From NCBI RefSeq assembly GCF_030019515.1, contig NZ_JASEEQ010000006.1, positions 186,001 to 250,000 of the forward strand: a stretch of 64,000 bases of DNA, in the 5' to 3' direction. A model generated the notes under the pieces. It made no database searches. It was not told the origin of the DNA and saw only the letters and a program-made list of their open reading frames with translations. This document shows, one piece after another, positions 51,575 through 60,608 of the stretch (position 1 is the stretch's first letter; each line of letters starts with the position of its first letter). The position numbers and the translations under genes are program-made. Source of the stretch: Nocardioides sp. (GTDB taxonomy: Bacteria > Actinomycetota > Actinomycetes > Propionibacteriales > Nocardioidaceae).

Positions 51575-52419
51575 AGCAGTCCAAGACCCGCATCGTCTCG
51601 GTCGCCGTAGGTGTTCTCGCCACCCTCAGCCTGGTCGGATGCACTCCGGGGACGGCTGGGGACTCCTCCGACGCGTCCTTCGAGAGCACGGCGACCTCGT
51701 CTGCCCTCAAGACGGTGCTCGAGCGGGGAACTGTCCGGGTCGGCGACTGTCTCTCGTTCGCGCCGTTCGGGTTCAAGGACGAGAGCGGGGAGCCGGACGG
51801 CTACGACGTCGACATCGCGAAGCGCCTCGCCGAAGACCTGGGAGTGAAGCTGGAGGTCGTTGACACGACCTCGGCGAACCGGATCCCGAACCTCCAGACC
51901 GACAAGGTCGATGTCGTCTTCTGCAACTTCACGAGGAACGGCGAGCGCGCTCGGGAGATCGACTTCACCGACCCGTACGTCGTGGCGAGTCAGGCCCTGC
52001 TGGTCCACAAGGACAGCGGCATCTCCTCGGCTCAGGACCTGCCAGGCAAGACCGTCGCGACCGTCAAGGGGTCGACCAACGCCGATGTCCTCAAGGACCT
52101 CGGGATCGACGTCAAGACCGACGAGTACGACACCTCGCAGGCAGCGATCCTTGCCGTCAAGCAGGGACAGGCCGACACGATGATCGAGGACTCCAACTTC
52201 CTCGCCTACCAGGCGAAGCTGAACCCGGCCCTGGAAGTCACCAGCGATGCCCTGGTCCCGCTGGAGTACAACGCCTTCGGCGTCAAGCAGGGCGACCAGG
52301 TGTGGGTGAACTACCTCAACCAGTTCCTGTTCCGCCTGAACGCGTCAGGCGAGAACAAGAGCCTGTACAACAAGTGGTTCGGCGTGGACCCGACGTACCC
52401 GCTGAACCCCCAGTACTGA
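51571..52419 (+). CDS. Polar amino-acid-type ABC transporter substrate-binding lipoprotein
   Basis: 282 residues. Lipobox LVGC with Cys24, then an SBP_bac_3 domain: LERGTVRVGDCLSFAPFGFK, GYDVDIAKRLAEDLGVKLEVV, FCNFTRNGERAREIDFTDPY and KTVATVKGST. The family binds amino acids and similar zwitterions; D-glucosaminate, being an alpha-amino acid, fits. RBS AAGGAAG. Confidence 0.9.
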   Translation: MKQSKTRIVSVAVGVLATLSLVGCTPGTAGDSSDASFESTATSSALKTVLERGTVRVGDCLSFAPFGFKDESGEPDGYDVDIAKRLAEDLGVKLEVVDTTSANRIPNLQTDKVDVVFCNFTRNGERAREIDFTDPYVVASQALLVHKDSGISSAQDLPGKTVATVKGSTNADVLKDLGIDVKTDEYDTSQAAILAVKQGQADTMIEDSNFLAYQAKLNPALEVTSDALVPLEYNAFGVKQGDQVWVNYLNQFLFRLNASGENKSLYNKWFGVDPTYPLNPQY

Positions 52420-52460
52420 CCATCCACTCAGGCTCACCGGCACGTTGAGAGGAGAACCCG

Positions 52461-53192
52461 GTGTCTTACCAGTGGCGCACCGTGTTCGAGTACCTGCCCG
52501 AGTTCCTGGACGCGATGGGCTTGACCTTGTGGATCACTCTCCAGGCGTTCCTGCTGGCTCTGGTATGCGGTCTGGTCGCTGCGCTCGCCAGGAACTCCAG
52601 GTGGGTGATGTTCCGGCTGCTGGCCGGGGCGTACGTGGAGGTGATCAGGAACACTCCCGTTCTCCTGCAGATATTCGTCGTCTTCTTCGCCTTGCCGTCG
52701 GTCGGAGTCCGTCTGGACGCGGTGACGGCGGGCGTCGTAGCCATCGGCGTGAACGTCGGCGCGTATCTGTGTGAAGTGTTCCGGGCCGGCATCTCCTCGG
52801 TGGCACGCGGCCAGGGTGAGGCGGCGCAGGTCCTGGGGCTTTCGCCTCGCCAGACCTTCGCATCGGTCATAGCGCCGCAAGCGTTGCGAAACGTGTACCC
52901 GGCAACGGTCAACAACCTGATCCAGGTACTCCTGGGCACCTCGCTGCTCACCGCCATCGCGGTCCCGGAGCTGACCGGGGTAGCCACGGTGATCAACGCG
53001 CGAACCCTGCTGTTCGTCCAAGTCTTCGCCCTCACCTTGCTGCTCTACCTGATCCTCAGCAACGCCCTGTCGTTCGCGGCCGGGCTCCTGGGACGGGTGA
53101 TGTTCAAACCCGCGCTGGATCAGGCAAGACCGGGATTGTGGCCCCTCCGCCGGACACGGCCCTCAGCCATTCCAGTGGAGGTGAGCTCGTGA
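52461..53192 (+). CDS. Amino-acid-type ABC transporter permease (1)
   Basis: 243 residues, HisMQ/PAAT family. LWITLQAFLLALVCGLVAAL, YVEVIRNTPVLLQIFVVFF and the EAAxxxG loop as GQGEAAQVLGLSPRQTFASV are present. GTG 52461 follows AGGAG. The stop overlaps the second permease GTG. Confidence 0.92.
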   Translation: MSYQWRTVFEYLPEFLDAMGLTLWITLQAFLLALVCGLVAALARNSRWVMFRLLAGAYVEVIRNTPVLLQIFVVFFALPSVGVRLDAVTAGVVAIGVNVGAYLCEVFRAGISSVARGQGEAAQVLGLSPRQTFASVIAPQALRNVYPATVNNLIQVLLGTSLLTAIAVPELTGVATVINARTLLFVQVFALTLLLYLILSNALSFAAGLLGRVMFKPALDQARPGLWPLRRTRPSAIPVEVSS

Positions 53193-53839
53193 ACTGGCAG
53201 CTCATCTGGATCAGCCTTCCCCAGCTGTTGCGAGCATTCCTGCTGACGCTTGAGCTGGCCGTGGTGTCGATCATCGGGTGCACGGTCATCGGGCTCCTGG
53301 TCGGGGGCCTTCGGACCGTTCGTCTGCGCATCGTCGCGGGCCTCGCACGGGCGTACGTGGAGGTGTTCCGGGGCTCACCACTGCCCATTACGTTGCTCTT
53401 CGTGTACTTCGGTGCCGCGCTCTACCTCGGCTACAGCTCCAACGTGTTCGCCGCCGCTGCGGTGGGCCTCAGCGTCTATCACGGCGCATACGTCGCCGAG
53501 ATCTTCCGTTCGGGGATCCAGGCTGTCCCGTCGGCTCAACGAGAAGCTGCACAGACGCTGGGACTCTCGGCGATGCAGACCTTCAGGTTCGTCGTCCTTC
53601 CCCAGACCCGACGCATCGTGTTTCCTCCCCTGATCGGTCAGTTCATCTCGCTGATCAAGGACACCTCGATCGCGTTCGTCATCGGTTTGGTGGAGCTCAT
53701 GAAGGCCGGCCAAGCCATCGTGGACCGGACCGCCGAACCGATTCCCATCTACCTGACGATCGCAGCCCTGTACTTCGTCATCTGCTACCCACTCTCTCTG
53801 TGGGTGCGCAGGAATGAGAGAAAGATCGTGCCCGCATGA
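53189..53839 (+). CDS. Amino-acid-type ABC transporter permease (2)
   Basis: 216 residues from GTG 53189 (GTGA overlap; GTGGAGGTGAG upstream). [37 protein letters not shown] and [20 protein letters not shown] (EAA loop) mark the second PAAT permease. The stop overlaps the ATPase start (ATGA). Confidence 0.92.
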   Translation: MNWQLIWISLPQLLRAFLLTLELAVVSIIGCTVIGLLVGGLRTVRLRIVAGLARAYVEVFRGSPLPITLLFVYFGAALYLGYSSNVFAAAAVGLSVYHGAYVAEIFRSGIQAVPSAQREAAQTLGLSAMQTFRFVVLPQTRRIVFPPLIGQFISLIKDTSIAFVIGLVELMKAGQAIVDRTAEPIPIYLTIAALYFVICYPLSLWVRRNERKIVPA

Positions 53840-54597
53840 CCGCGACAGCAAACGGCGCCACCATCGGGAGCAACGTCCAGCTCCGCGCCGTCACGAAGGC
53901 GTTCGGCGCAGTAGAGGTCCTCAAGAACATCGATCTCGAGGTCGAGGACGGCGAGGTGGTCGTCCTGATCGGTGCGTCAGGCTCCGGCAAGAGCACCCTA
54001 CTGCGAATCATGAGCGGCCTCGAGACCGCGGATTCGGGACAGGTGTTCGTGGGCGGCATTCCCATGCACGAGCCGAAGCGTGCCCCTGAGATCCGCGGTC
54101 ACGTGGGGATGGTGTTCCAGCAGTTCAACCTCTTCCCTCACCTGAACGCCATGGGGAACGTGACGCTCGCGCTGCGGAAGGTGCTCAAGATGAGCACCAA
54201 CGAGGCGGAAGCGGTCGCGTTGAAGGCGCTGACGCGGGTCGGGATGCAAGACCGTTGCGAGAACTATCCATCCCAGCTCTCCGGTGGGCAGCAACAGCGT
54301 GTCGCGATCGCCCGGGCCCTTGCCGTGAACCCTCGCATCATGTTCTTCGACGAGGCGACCTCTGCGCTCGACCCCGAGCTCGTTGGCGAGGTCACCTCGG
54401 TCATGCGGAGCCTGGCCACGGAGGGCATGACGATGGTGGTGGTGACTCATGAGATGGGCTTCGCACAGAGGACGGCCGACCGCGTGGTCTTCATGGACGA
54501 CGGGGTCATCGCCGAGCAGGGAACGCCTGAGCAGGTCCTGCAGAACCCGCAACACCCCCGCACCCAACAGTTCCTGGCTCGCGTGTTCGAAGCCTGA
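53836..54597 (+). CDS. Amino-acid-type ABC transporter ATP-binding protein
   Basis: 253 residues. Walker [14 protein letters not shown]-loop [15 protein letters not shown], signature [16 protein letters not shown], Walker [15 protein letters not shown], switch His in VVTHEM. GlnQ/HisP type. Completes the uptake system with the two permeases and the lipoprotein. Confidence 0.95.
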   Translation: MTATANGATIGSNVQLRAVTKAFGAVEVLKNIDLEVEDGEVVVLIGASGSGKSTLLRIMSGLETADSGQVFVGGIPMHEPKRAPEIRGHVGMVFQQFNLFPHLNAMGNVTLALRKVLKMSTNEAEAVALKALTRVGMQDRCENYPSQLSGGQQQRVAIARALAVNPRIMFFDEATSALDPELVGEVTSVMRSLATEGMTMVVVTHEMGFAQRTADRVVFMDDGVIAEQGTPEQVLQNPQHPRTQQFLARVFEA

Positions 54598-54638
54598 CTG
54601 GTTCTGAGCCGATCCGACACCCCCGAAAGGCAACCACC

Positions 54639-55106
54639 ATGCCCACAACCGAACACCTTGCAGCCCTCGGCCTCGAGCTTCCGCCCGTGCCCGTACCGGT
54701 GGCCAACTACGTACCGGCGCGCCGCGTGGGCAACCTGGTCTTCTCCTCCGGCCAGACGCCGACTCGCGACGGGAAGCTGCTGTTGAAGGGCAAGCTGGGA
54801 CGAGAGCTCGACGTGGCCCAGGGGCAAGAGGCAGCTCGCCTCTCGATCCTGAACTGCCTGGCTGCCCTCGAGCAGGAGCTCGGAAGCCTCGACGCGATCG
54901 AGAGTGTCGTGAAGCTGACAGGATTCGTCGCGTCGGCGGAGGGCTTCGAGGACCACCCGGCGGTGATCAACGGCGCCTCGGTCCTGCTCGAGCAGGTGTT
55001 CGGCGAGCGCGGGAAGCATGCCCGGTCGGCGTTGGGTCTGGCGGAGTTGCCGTACGGCGCCCCGGTCGAGGTGGAGCTGATCGTCAGCGTGAAGCCGGAC
55101 CAGTGA
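54639..55106 (+). CDS. RidA-family protein
   Basis: 155 residues, YjgF/RidA fold. VGNLVFSSGQTPTRDGKLLLK, LNCLAALEQELGSLDAIESVV and the conserved Arg in HARSALGLAELPYGAPVEVE (substrate-carboxylate Arg of RidA) are present. RidA proteins hydrolyse reactive enamine/imine intermediates released by PLP dehydratases, which is exactly the enzyme type encoded next. RBS AAAGG. Confidence 0.9.
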   Translation: MPTTEHLAALGLELPPVPVPVANYVPARRVGNLVFSSGQTPTRDGKLLLKGKLGRELDVAQGQEAARLSILNCLAALEQELGSLDAIESVVKLTGFVASAEGFEDHPAVINGASVLLEQVFGERGKHARSALGLAELPYGAPVEVELIVSVKPDQ

Positions 55107-56356
55107 CGCACCCATACACGAGTCACGACGGCACCTTCAAGTCGGCGCCGGGGGACGGCCACGAGCCGATAGCGGTGGGGACCCACGTCCTGACCGACGG
55201 CACGGTGTTCTCGCCTGTGATGGTGTTGAAGGAGTCGGCTGTCGAGCACAACCTGTCCGAGCTCGCGCGCTATTGCCAGGACGAGGGTGTCCTCGTCGCG
55301 CCGCACGGAAAGACGACCATGTCTCCGGAGCTGACGCGTCGCCAGCTGAGTGCCGGGGCATGGGCGATCTCTGCCGCCACCCCGGCTCAGGTCAGGACTC
55401 TCTGGCAGTTCGGCATCCCCCGGGTGCTGCTGGCCAACGAGCTCGTGGACCGCGCCGGGATCGACTGGATCGTCAGGCACCTCTCGGAGCGTCCCGACCA
55501 CGAGTTCCTGTGTTACGTAGACTCCTTGGAAGGCGTGCGGATCCTCGACGAGACCGTGCGTGCTGTCGGAGCCGACGTCGCTCTCGACGTACTGGTAGAG
55601 GTCTCGATTCCCGGAGCACGCACCGGCGTCCGCACCCAGGACGAGGCCGAACGGGTGGCACGGGCCGCATCGGCGTCCCAGAGCCTGAACCTCAGGGGCG
55701 TCGCCGGCTACGAGGGGGCCCTGGTCACCGGTCGAGGCTCTGCCACGACAGCGACGATCACCTCCTACTGTCAGCACGTCGCCCAGGTCGCTGCGGTCCT
55801 CGACGCGCAGTCACTCTTCAGCAGCAACGAGGTGATTCTGAGCGTCGGCGGAGGCGCCTACTTCGACATCGTCGTCGACACCCTCAAGACCGCCGTGCTG
55901 CCGCGGTCGGAGCCCGTCATCGTGATCCGATCCGGCAGCTACGTCTCGCATGACGACGGGCTGTACCGGGACATCTCCGCGTTCAGCCAGCCCGCGTCGG
56001 CACACACGCTGCAACCGGCACTGGAGATCTGGGGCCGCATCCTCTCCCGGCCCGAGCCCGACCTCGCATTCGCCGACTTCGGCAGGAGGGACGTTCCCTT
56101 CGACCAAGGGCTGCCGCTGGTGCGTCGTGTCCGCAACGCCGAGGGTCTAGACGAACGTCCCGGTGATGAGCTGTCCGTCACCGGCCTCAACGACCAGCAT
56201 GCCTACATCAGGCTTCCCGCAGCCGACCCGTTGAGACCAGGCGACTGGATCGGATGCGGAATCTCGCATCCCTGCACCGCTTTCGACAAGTGGCGCCACA
56301 TCCCTCTGGTTGATGACAACTACACCGTCACCGGTTCAGTCACTACCTACTTCTGA
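55103..56356 (+). CDS. Fold-III PLP amino-acid deaminase/dehydratase, candidate D-glucosaminate dehydratase
   Basis: 417 residues of the D-serine dehydratase (DSD1) / D-threonine aldolase family. The PLP Lys is Lys70 (VAPHGKTTMSPEL); EVSIPGARTGVR and VSVGGGAYFD-like LSVGGGAYFDIV bind phosphate; the C-terminal metal pair is His389 and Cys391 (ISHPCTAFDKW). The family removes ammonia from D-amino acids with a beta-hydroxyl. KDPG aldolase and KDG kinase follow directly, so I infer that the product is 2-keto-3-deoxygluconate and the substrate D-glucosaminate. D-serine or D-threonine are alternatives, but would not need those genes. GTGA overlap with the RidA gene. Confidence 0.8.
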   Translation: MTHPYTSHDGTFKSAPGDGHEPIAVGTHVLTDGTVFSPVMVLKESAVEHNLSELARYCQDEGVLVAPHGKTTMSPELTRRQLSAGAWAISAATPAQVRTLWQFGIPRVLLANELVDRAGIDWIVRHLSERPDHEFLCYVDSLEGVRILDETVRAVGADVALDVLVEVSIPGARTGVRTQDEAERVARAASASQSLNLRGVAGYEGALVTGRGSATTATITSYCQHVAQVAAVLDAQSLFSSNEVILSVGGGAYFDIVVDTLKTAVLPRSEPVIVIRSGSYVSHDDGLYRDISAFSQPASAHTLQPALEIWGRILSRPEPDLAFADFGRRDVPFDQGLPLVRRVRNAEGLDERPGDELSVTGLNDQHAYIRLPAADPLRPGDWIGCGISHPCTAFDKWRHIPLVDDNYTVTGSVTTYF

Positions 56357-56386
56357 TCACCGAGCAGACTGGAGAACCACGGGCAT

Positions 56387-57052
56387 ATGGTCTCGACCGA
56401 CAATCCTCGACAGGTGCTTCCGGACGCCATCGCAGACACGCGCATCATCGCTGTGCTGCGGGCCCCGGTCAGCACCCACCTCGTCTCGGTCGCCGTCGTG
56501 CTGAACCAAGCGGGGGTCACCTGCATCGAGGTCACCCTCACGACGCCGCGAGCCCTGTCCGTGATCGAGGAGCTTCGGAGCAGCCTCGGCGACTCCGCCG
56601 AGATCGGTGCCGGCACCGTCATGACGGTCGCCGATATCGAGGGGGCACGAACAGCCGGCGCGAGCTACACGCTGTCGCCGTGTCTGGACTTGCCGCTGCT
56701 CGAGCGGGCACACACGCTGGGGATGCCGCACATTCCTGGCGCGGCCACACCGACCGAGGTCGCGACGGCGTGGAGATGTGGCGCGGCCGCAGTCAAGGTC
56801 TTCCCGGCCTCCCAGCTGGGCGGCCCCGCGTACCTGCGGGCCCTGCGCGACCCGCTTCCCGACGTACAGCTCATCCCCACCGGCGGTGTGAGGGAGGAGC
56901 ACATCACGGAGTACCTGCGCGCCGGTGCCGTCGCTGTCGGCATCGGGACGCCGTTGACCCAACGCGCACTGGTCGACGGGCCGGACCCGGAGCTCCGGGA
57001 CCGCGTTGAGCAGTTCGTCACCGCGGCGCGCCAGGGCGGGAGACACACATGA
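56387..57052 (+). CDS. eda: KDPG/KHG aldolase
   Basis: 221 residues. Class I aldolase: Schiff-base Lys137 in AAAVKVFPASQLGG, catalytic Glu in CIEVTLTTP, and IGAGTVMTV plus LIPTGGVREEHI for phosphate. It splits 2-keto-3-deoxy-6-phosphogluconate to pyruvate and glyceraldehyde-3-phosphate. The stop overlaps the kinase start (ATGA). Confidence 0.93.
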   Translation: MVSTDNPRQVLPDAIADTRIIAVLRAPVSTHLVSVAVVLNQAGVTCIEVTLTTPRALSVIEELRSSLGDSAEIGAGTVMTVADIEGARTAGASYTLSPCLDLPLLERAHTLGMPHIPGAATPTEVATAWRCGAAAVKVFPASQLGGPAYLRALRDPLPDVQLIPTGGVREEHITEYLRAGAVAVGIGTPLTQRALVDGPDPELRDRVEQFVTAARQGGRHT

Positions 57053-58014
57053 GCGGCCATGAGACGGCGGAGGTGGAGCTCGTCACCATGGGCGAGACCA
57101 TGGCGCTCCTGACCCATCTCGAGACGACTCCCCTCCGGCATGCACGGCAGCTGGAGCTCGGTGTCGGCGGTTCAGAGTCCAATGTTGCGATCGGTGCAGC
57201 TCGACTAGGGATCGTGGCCTCCTGGACCGGACGGGTCGGCGGCGACGAGCTCGGTCACCTCGTGCTCCGGGAGCTCCGAGCAGAAGGTGTACGGGTCCAT
57301 GCGTCCATGGATGCTTCCCGGCCGACGGGCATCATGCTCAAGGCGCCGCGGACAGGTCACTCGACGCACGTGACCTACTACCGCACCCACAGCGCCGGAT
57401 CGGCACTCGGGCCGGATGACGTCGACGTGGAACAGCTCCAGAACGCAAGGGTGTTCCACACCAGCGCGATCACACCCGCCCTGAGCCAGTCGGCGGCCGA
57501 CGCGGTCCGCAAGTCCGTGCAGATCAGCCGCGATTCCGACACAATCGTCTCGATAGACCTGAACTTCCGCCGGGCGCTGTGGTCCGAGGACGAGGCACGC
57601 GAAGAGTTCCGGTGGCTGGCCGCGAACGCAGATGTGGTCTTCGCCTCGGAGGCTGAGGCGCGCATCGCCTGCCCGGGACAAGACGCGACGACGTTGGCAC
57701 ACGAGCTGGCAGCTCTGGGCGGCGGCATCGCCATCGTCAAACGAGGTCCACTCGGTGCCGTCGCGTCGATACACGGCCATGACCACATGGTCGAGCCGAT
57801 TCCCGTGCAGACGGTCGACCCCGTCGGCGCCGGCGACGCGTTCGCGGCGGGATTCCTCGCTGCCCTCATCCGAGATGGCGCACCGACAACGGGCCTGCGC
57901 TGGGCAGCCCTCATGGGCGCCTGGGCTGCTACCACCAAGGGCGACTGGCAGGGGCTCCCCAGCCTCGAAGACCTGGAATCACTCCGACATCCAGGCGACG
58001 ACGTGCTGCGCTGA
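57049..58014 (+). CDS. kdgK: PfkB-family 2-keto-3-deoxygluconate kinase
   Basis: 321 residues. LVTMGETMALLTHLE, LGVGGSESNVAIGAARLG and the C-terminal VDPVGAGDAFAAGFLAAL with catalytic Asp263 define a PfkB sugar kinase of the KdgK subgroup. It would phosphorylate KDG to KDPG for the preceding aldolase. Last gene of the operon. Confidence 0.9.
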   Translation: MSGHETAEVELVTMGETMALLTHLETTPLRHARQLELGVGGSESNVAIGAARLGIVASWTGRVGGDELGHLVLRELRAEGVRVHASMDASRPTGIMLKAPRTGHSTHVTYYRTHSAGSALGPDDVDVEQLQNARVFHTSAITPALSQSAADAVRKSVQISRDSDTIVSIDLNFRRALWSEDEAREEFRWLAANADVVFASEAEARIACPGQDATTLAHELAALGGGIAIVKRGPLGAVASIHGHDHMVEPIPVQTVDPVGAGDAFAAGFLAALIRDGAPTTGLRWAALMGAWAATTKGDWQGLPSLEDLESLRHPGDDVLR

Positions 58015-58100
58015 ACGCCGACGGTCCCTGTCAGGAGGCTCGGCTCTCTCGATGTCGGTGCGAGCACGCCCCACGATCCACCGAGAATGACTCATACCGT

Positions 58101-60566
58101 CTAGCTCTTGGGTCGCTCCGACTTCGGGTCATACATCGGTTGCAGACTGGCCCGGACGCCGTGTCGCTCTCCGGCAAGCTCCACCGCGTACCGCCCCGAC
58201 TCGTACCAGGATCGCGGCAGGCCGGCCTCCGGCGCGTTGACGTACCCGAGCGCGACGGCGCGGCCGAGCGTATGGCCGTAGGCCGCGGACGTCACCCGGC
58301 CGACGAGCTCGCCGTCGCGGAAGATCGGCTCGTCGTGCAGGAGCATCGGCGCCGGGTCGTCGAGCGCGAGTTGTACCAGGCGTCGCCGCGGACCGTGCGC
58401 CTTCTGGCGGAGCAGCGCCTCCCGGCCGGTGAAGCCCCCGGGCTTGTCCCAGGCGACCGCGAAGCCAAGGCCCGCCTCGAGCGGGGTGTCCCCGCTGGAG
58501 ATGTCGTGCCCCCAGCCACGGTAGGCCTTCTCGAGCCGCAGGGAGTTGAGGGCGTGGTAGCCCGCCGGACGCAGCCCGAGACGAGCGCCGGCGTCGCGCA
58601 GCGTGTCCCACACGTGCACCGCGATGTCCGCCGGGACCAGGAGCTCCCAGCCGAGCTCACCCACGTAGGTGATCCGCGTCGCCCGCACGAAGCCCAGGCC
58701 GAGATCGATCTCGCGCGAGGTGCCGAACGGGAAGGCGGTGTGGGAGAGGTCGCTGTCGGTGAGCGGTTGTAGGAACCGGCGCGCCTCCGGCCCCATCACG
58801 GCGACCATCGCCATCGTTCCCGACACGTCGGCGACGGTCGCGTTCTCGGACTCGCCGATCGCGCGGCGTAGCCAGTCGAGGTCCCGGTACGCCGACGCCG
58901 GAGCCGTGAGCACGAGGTACTCGTGCTCGTCGAGGCGGGTGACGGTGAGGTCGGCCTCGATGCCGCCCCGGTCGTTGAGCCACTGCGTGTAGACGATCCG
59001 GCCCGGGTCCACGTCGACGTCGTTCGCGCACACGCGCTGCAGCACCGTCGTCGCATCGCGGCCCTGGACCAGCAGCTTGCCGTAGCTGGAGATGTCGAAC
59101 ATGCCGACGTTCGTGCGTACGGCGTCGTGCTCCTCGGCCGAGCGCCGGAACCACGACGGGCGACCCCAGGTCGGGGGCTCGTCCCGGTCGTCGCCGGGCC
59201 GCGCGTACCAGTTCGGGCGCTCCCACCCCAGCAGCTCCCCGAACACGGCGCCCGCCGCGGCGGTGCAGCCGTGCAGCGCGCTGCGCCGCAGCGGCCGGGC
59301 GCTGCGGCGCTGCTCGAACGGCCAGTGCACCGCGTAGGACAGGTCCAGCGTCTCGGTGACCCGCTGCTCCAGGAAGCGCCGGTTGGTCTCGTGCGGCATC
59401 GTCCGGCGCGGGTCGACCTCCGGTAGGTCCACCGGCGGGTGCCCGTCGACGATCCAGTCGGCGAGCACCGCCCCGGCGCCCGGCCCGCTGAGCATCCCGA
59501 CGGAGTTGAAGCCCGCCGCCACGTAGTAGTCGCGCAGGCCGGGCACCTCGCCGAGGTGGTAGAGCCCGTCGGGGGTGAAGCTCTCCGGACCGCAGAAGAA
59601 CAGCCGGATCCGGGCGTCAGCCAGCGCCGGGATCCGGTCCGTCATCCGCTCGTAGAACGGCCCGATGTGGTCCCAGTCCTCGGGCAGGTGGATGAACCCC
59701 TCGTTGTCGGGGATCCCGCCGGAGGCCCAGGCGTAGCTGCCCGGCTCGAAGAAGCCCACCATGAGGGACCCGGCGTCGTCCTTGACGTAGGAGAAGTCGT
59801 CCCCGCTCTTCACGGTCGGCATCCCGACCGGCAGGCCGTCGATCTTGTCGGTGACCACGTAGTAGTGGGCGAGGGCCTGCAAGGGGTGCTGCACGCCGGC
59901 CATCGCGCCGGTCTCTCGCCCCCACATCCCGGTGCAGTTGACCACCACGTCGGCCTCGACGTCGCCGAGGGTCGTGGACACGCCCACGACGCGGCCACCC
60001 TCGGTGGCGAACCCGGTGACCGTCACATGCTCGCGCAGCCGGGCCCCGCCGGCCCGGGCCCCCCGGGCCAGGGACATCGTGATGTCGGTGGCGGTCGCCC
60101 GGCCCTCGTCGGGGTAGTACGCCGAGCACACCAGCCCGTCCGAGGAGAGCAGCGGGAACAGCTCGAGGGTCTGGCCGGGGTCGAGCATCTCGACCCGGAT
60201 GCCATTGCCCCGTGCGCTCGACGCCTGGCGCAGCAGCTCCTGGCGCCTCGCCTCGGTCGTCGCCAGGTGGAGGGTGCCCGTCTGCTGGTAGCCGGTCGAG
60301 AGTCCCGTCTCCGCCTCGAGCGTGCGGTAGATCTCCAGGCTCCTCCTGACGATCTCCCGGGTCCCCCAGGTCGGCCGGGCCTGGGTGATCAGGCCGGCTG
60401 CGTGCCAGGTGGTCCCGGAGGTGAGGGTGTTCTGCTCCAGCACCAGGACGTCTCGGACTCCGCGCCTCGTCAACTGATGGGCGACGCTGCAGCCGACGAT
60501 GCCGCCCCCCACGACGACGACCTGGGCATGGCGAGGCAAGGGGTCGGCCACCGGCTTCTCCTCCAT
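58101..60566 (-). CDS. Dimethylglycine/sarcosine dehydrogenase-like flavoprotein with GcvT domain
   Basis: 821 residues. N-terminal DAO fold: VVVVGGGIVGCSVAHQL, then SGTTWHAAGLI with the His used for covalent FAD in dimethylglycine oxidase. From about residue 430 to the end is a folate-binding GcvT-like module (FDISSYGKLLVQGRDATTVL, GELGWELLVPADIAVHVW, HDISSGDTPLEAGLGFAV). The pair oxidatively demethylates an N-methyl compound and passes formaldehyde to tetrahydrofolate. Substrate uncertain; it lies in an operon with a permease and an aldehyde dehydrogenase. Confidence 0.9.
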   Translation of the reverse strand: MEEKPVADPLPRHAQVVVVGGGIVGCSVAHQLTRRGVRDVLVLEQNTLTSGTTWHAAGLITQARPTWGTREIVRRSLEIYRTLEAETGLSTGYQQTGTLHLATTEARRQELLRQASSARGNGIRVEMLDPGQTLELFPLLSSDGLVCSAYYPDEGRATATDITMSLARGARAGGARLREHVTVTGFATEGGRVVGVSTTLGDVEADVVVNCTGMWGRETGAMAGVQHPLQALAHYYVVTDKIDGLPVGMPTVKSGDDFSYVKDDAGSLMVGFFEPGSYAWASGGIPDNEGFIHLPEDWDHIGPFYERMTDRIPALADARIRLFFCGPESFTPDGLYHLGEVPGLRDYYVAAGFNSVGMLSGPGAGAVLADWIVDGHPPVDLPEVDPRRTMPHETNRRFLEQRVTETLDLSYAVHWPFEQRRSARPLRRSALHGCTAAAGAVFGELLGWERPNWYARPGDDRDEPPTWGRPSWFRRSAEEHDAVRTNVGMFDISSYGKLLVQGRDATTVLQRVCANDVDVDPGRIVYTQWLNDRGGIEADLTVTRLDEHEYLVLTAPASAYRDLDWLRRAIGESENATVADVSGTMAMVAVMGPEARRFLQPLTDSDLSHTAFPFGTSREIDLGLGFVRATRITYVGELGWELLVPADIAVHVWDTLRDAGARLGLRPAGYHALNSLRLEKAYRGWGHDISSGDTPLEAGLGFAVAWDKPGGFTGREALLRQKAHGPRRRLVQLALDDPAPMLLHDEPIFRDGELVGRVTSAAYGHTLGRAVALGYVNAPEAGLPRSWYESGRYAVELAGERHGVRASLQPMYDPKSERPKS

Positions 60567-60608
60567 CTGGTGGGACGTGTCAGGACGCGGGTCGTGGCGG
60601 TCGGCAGG

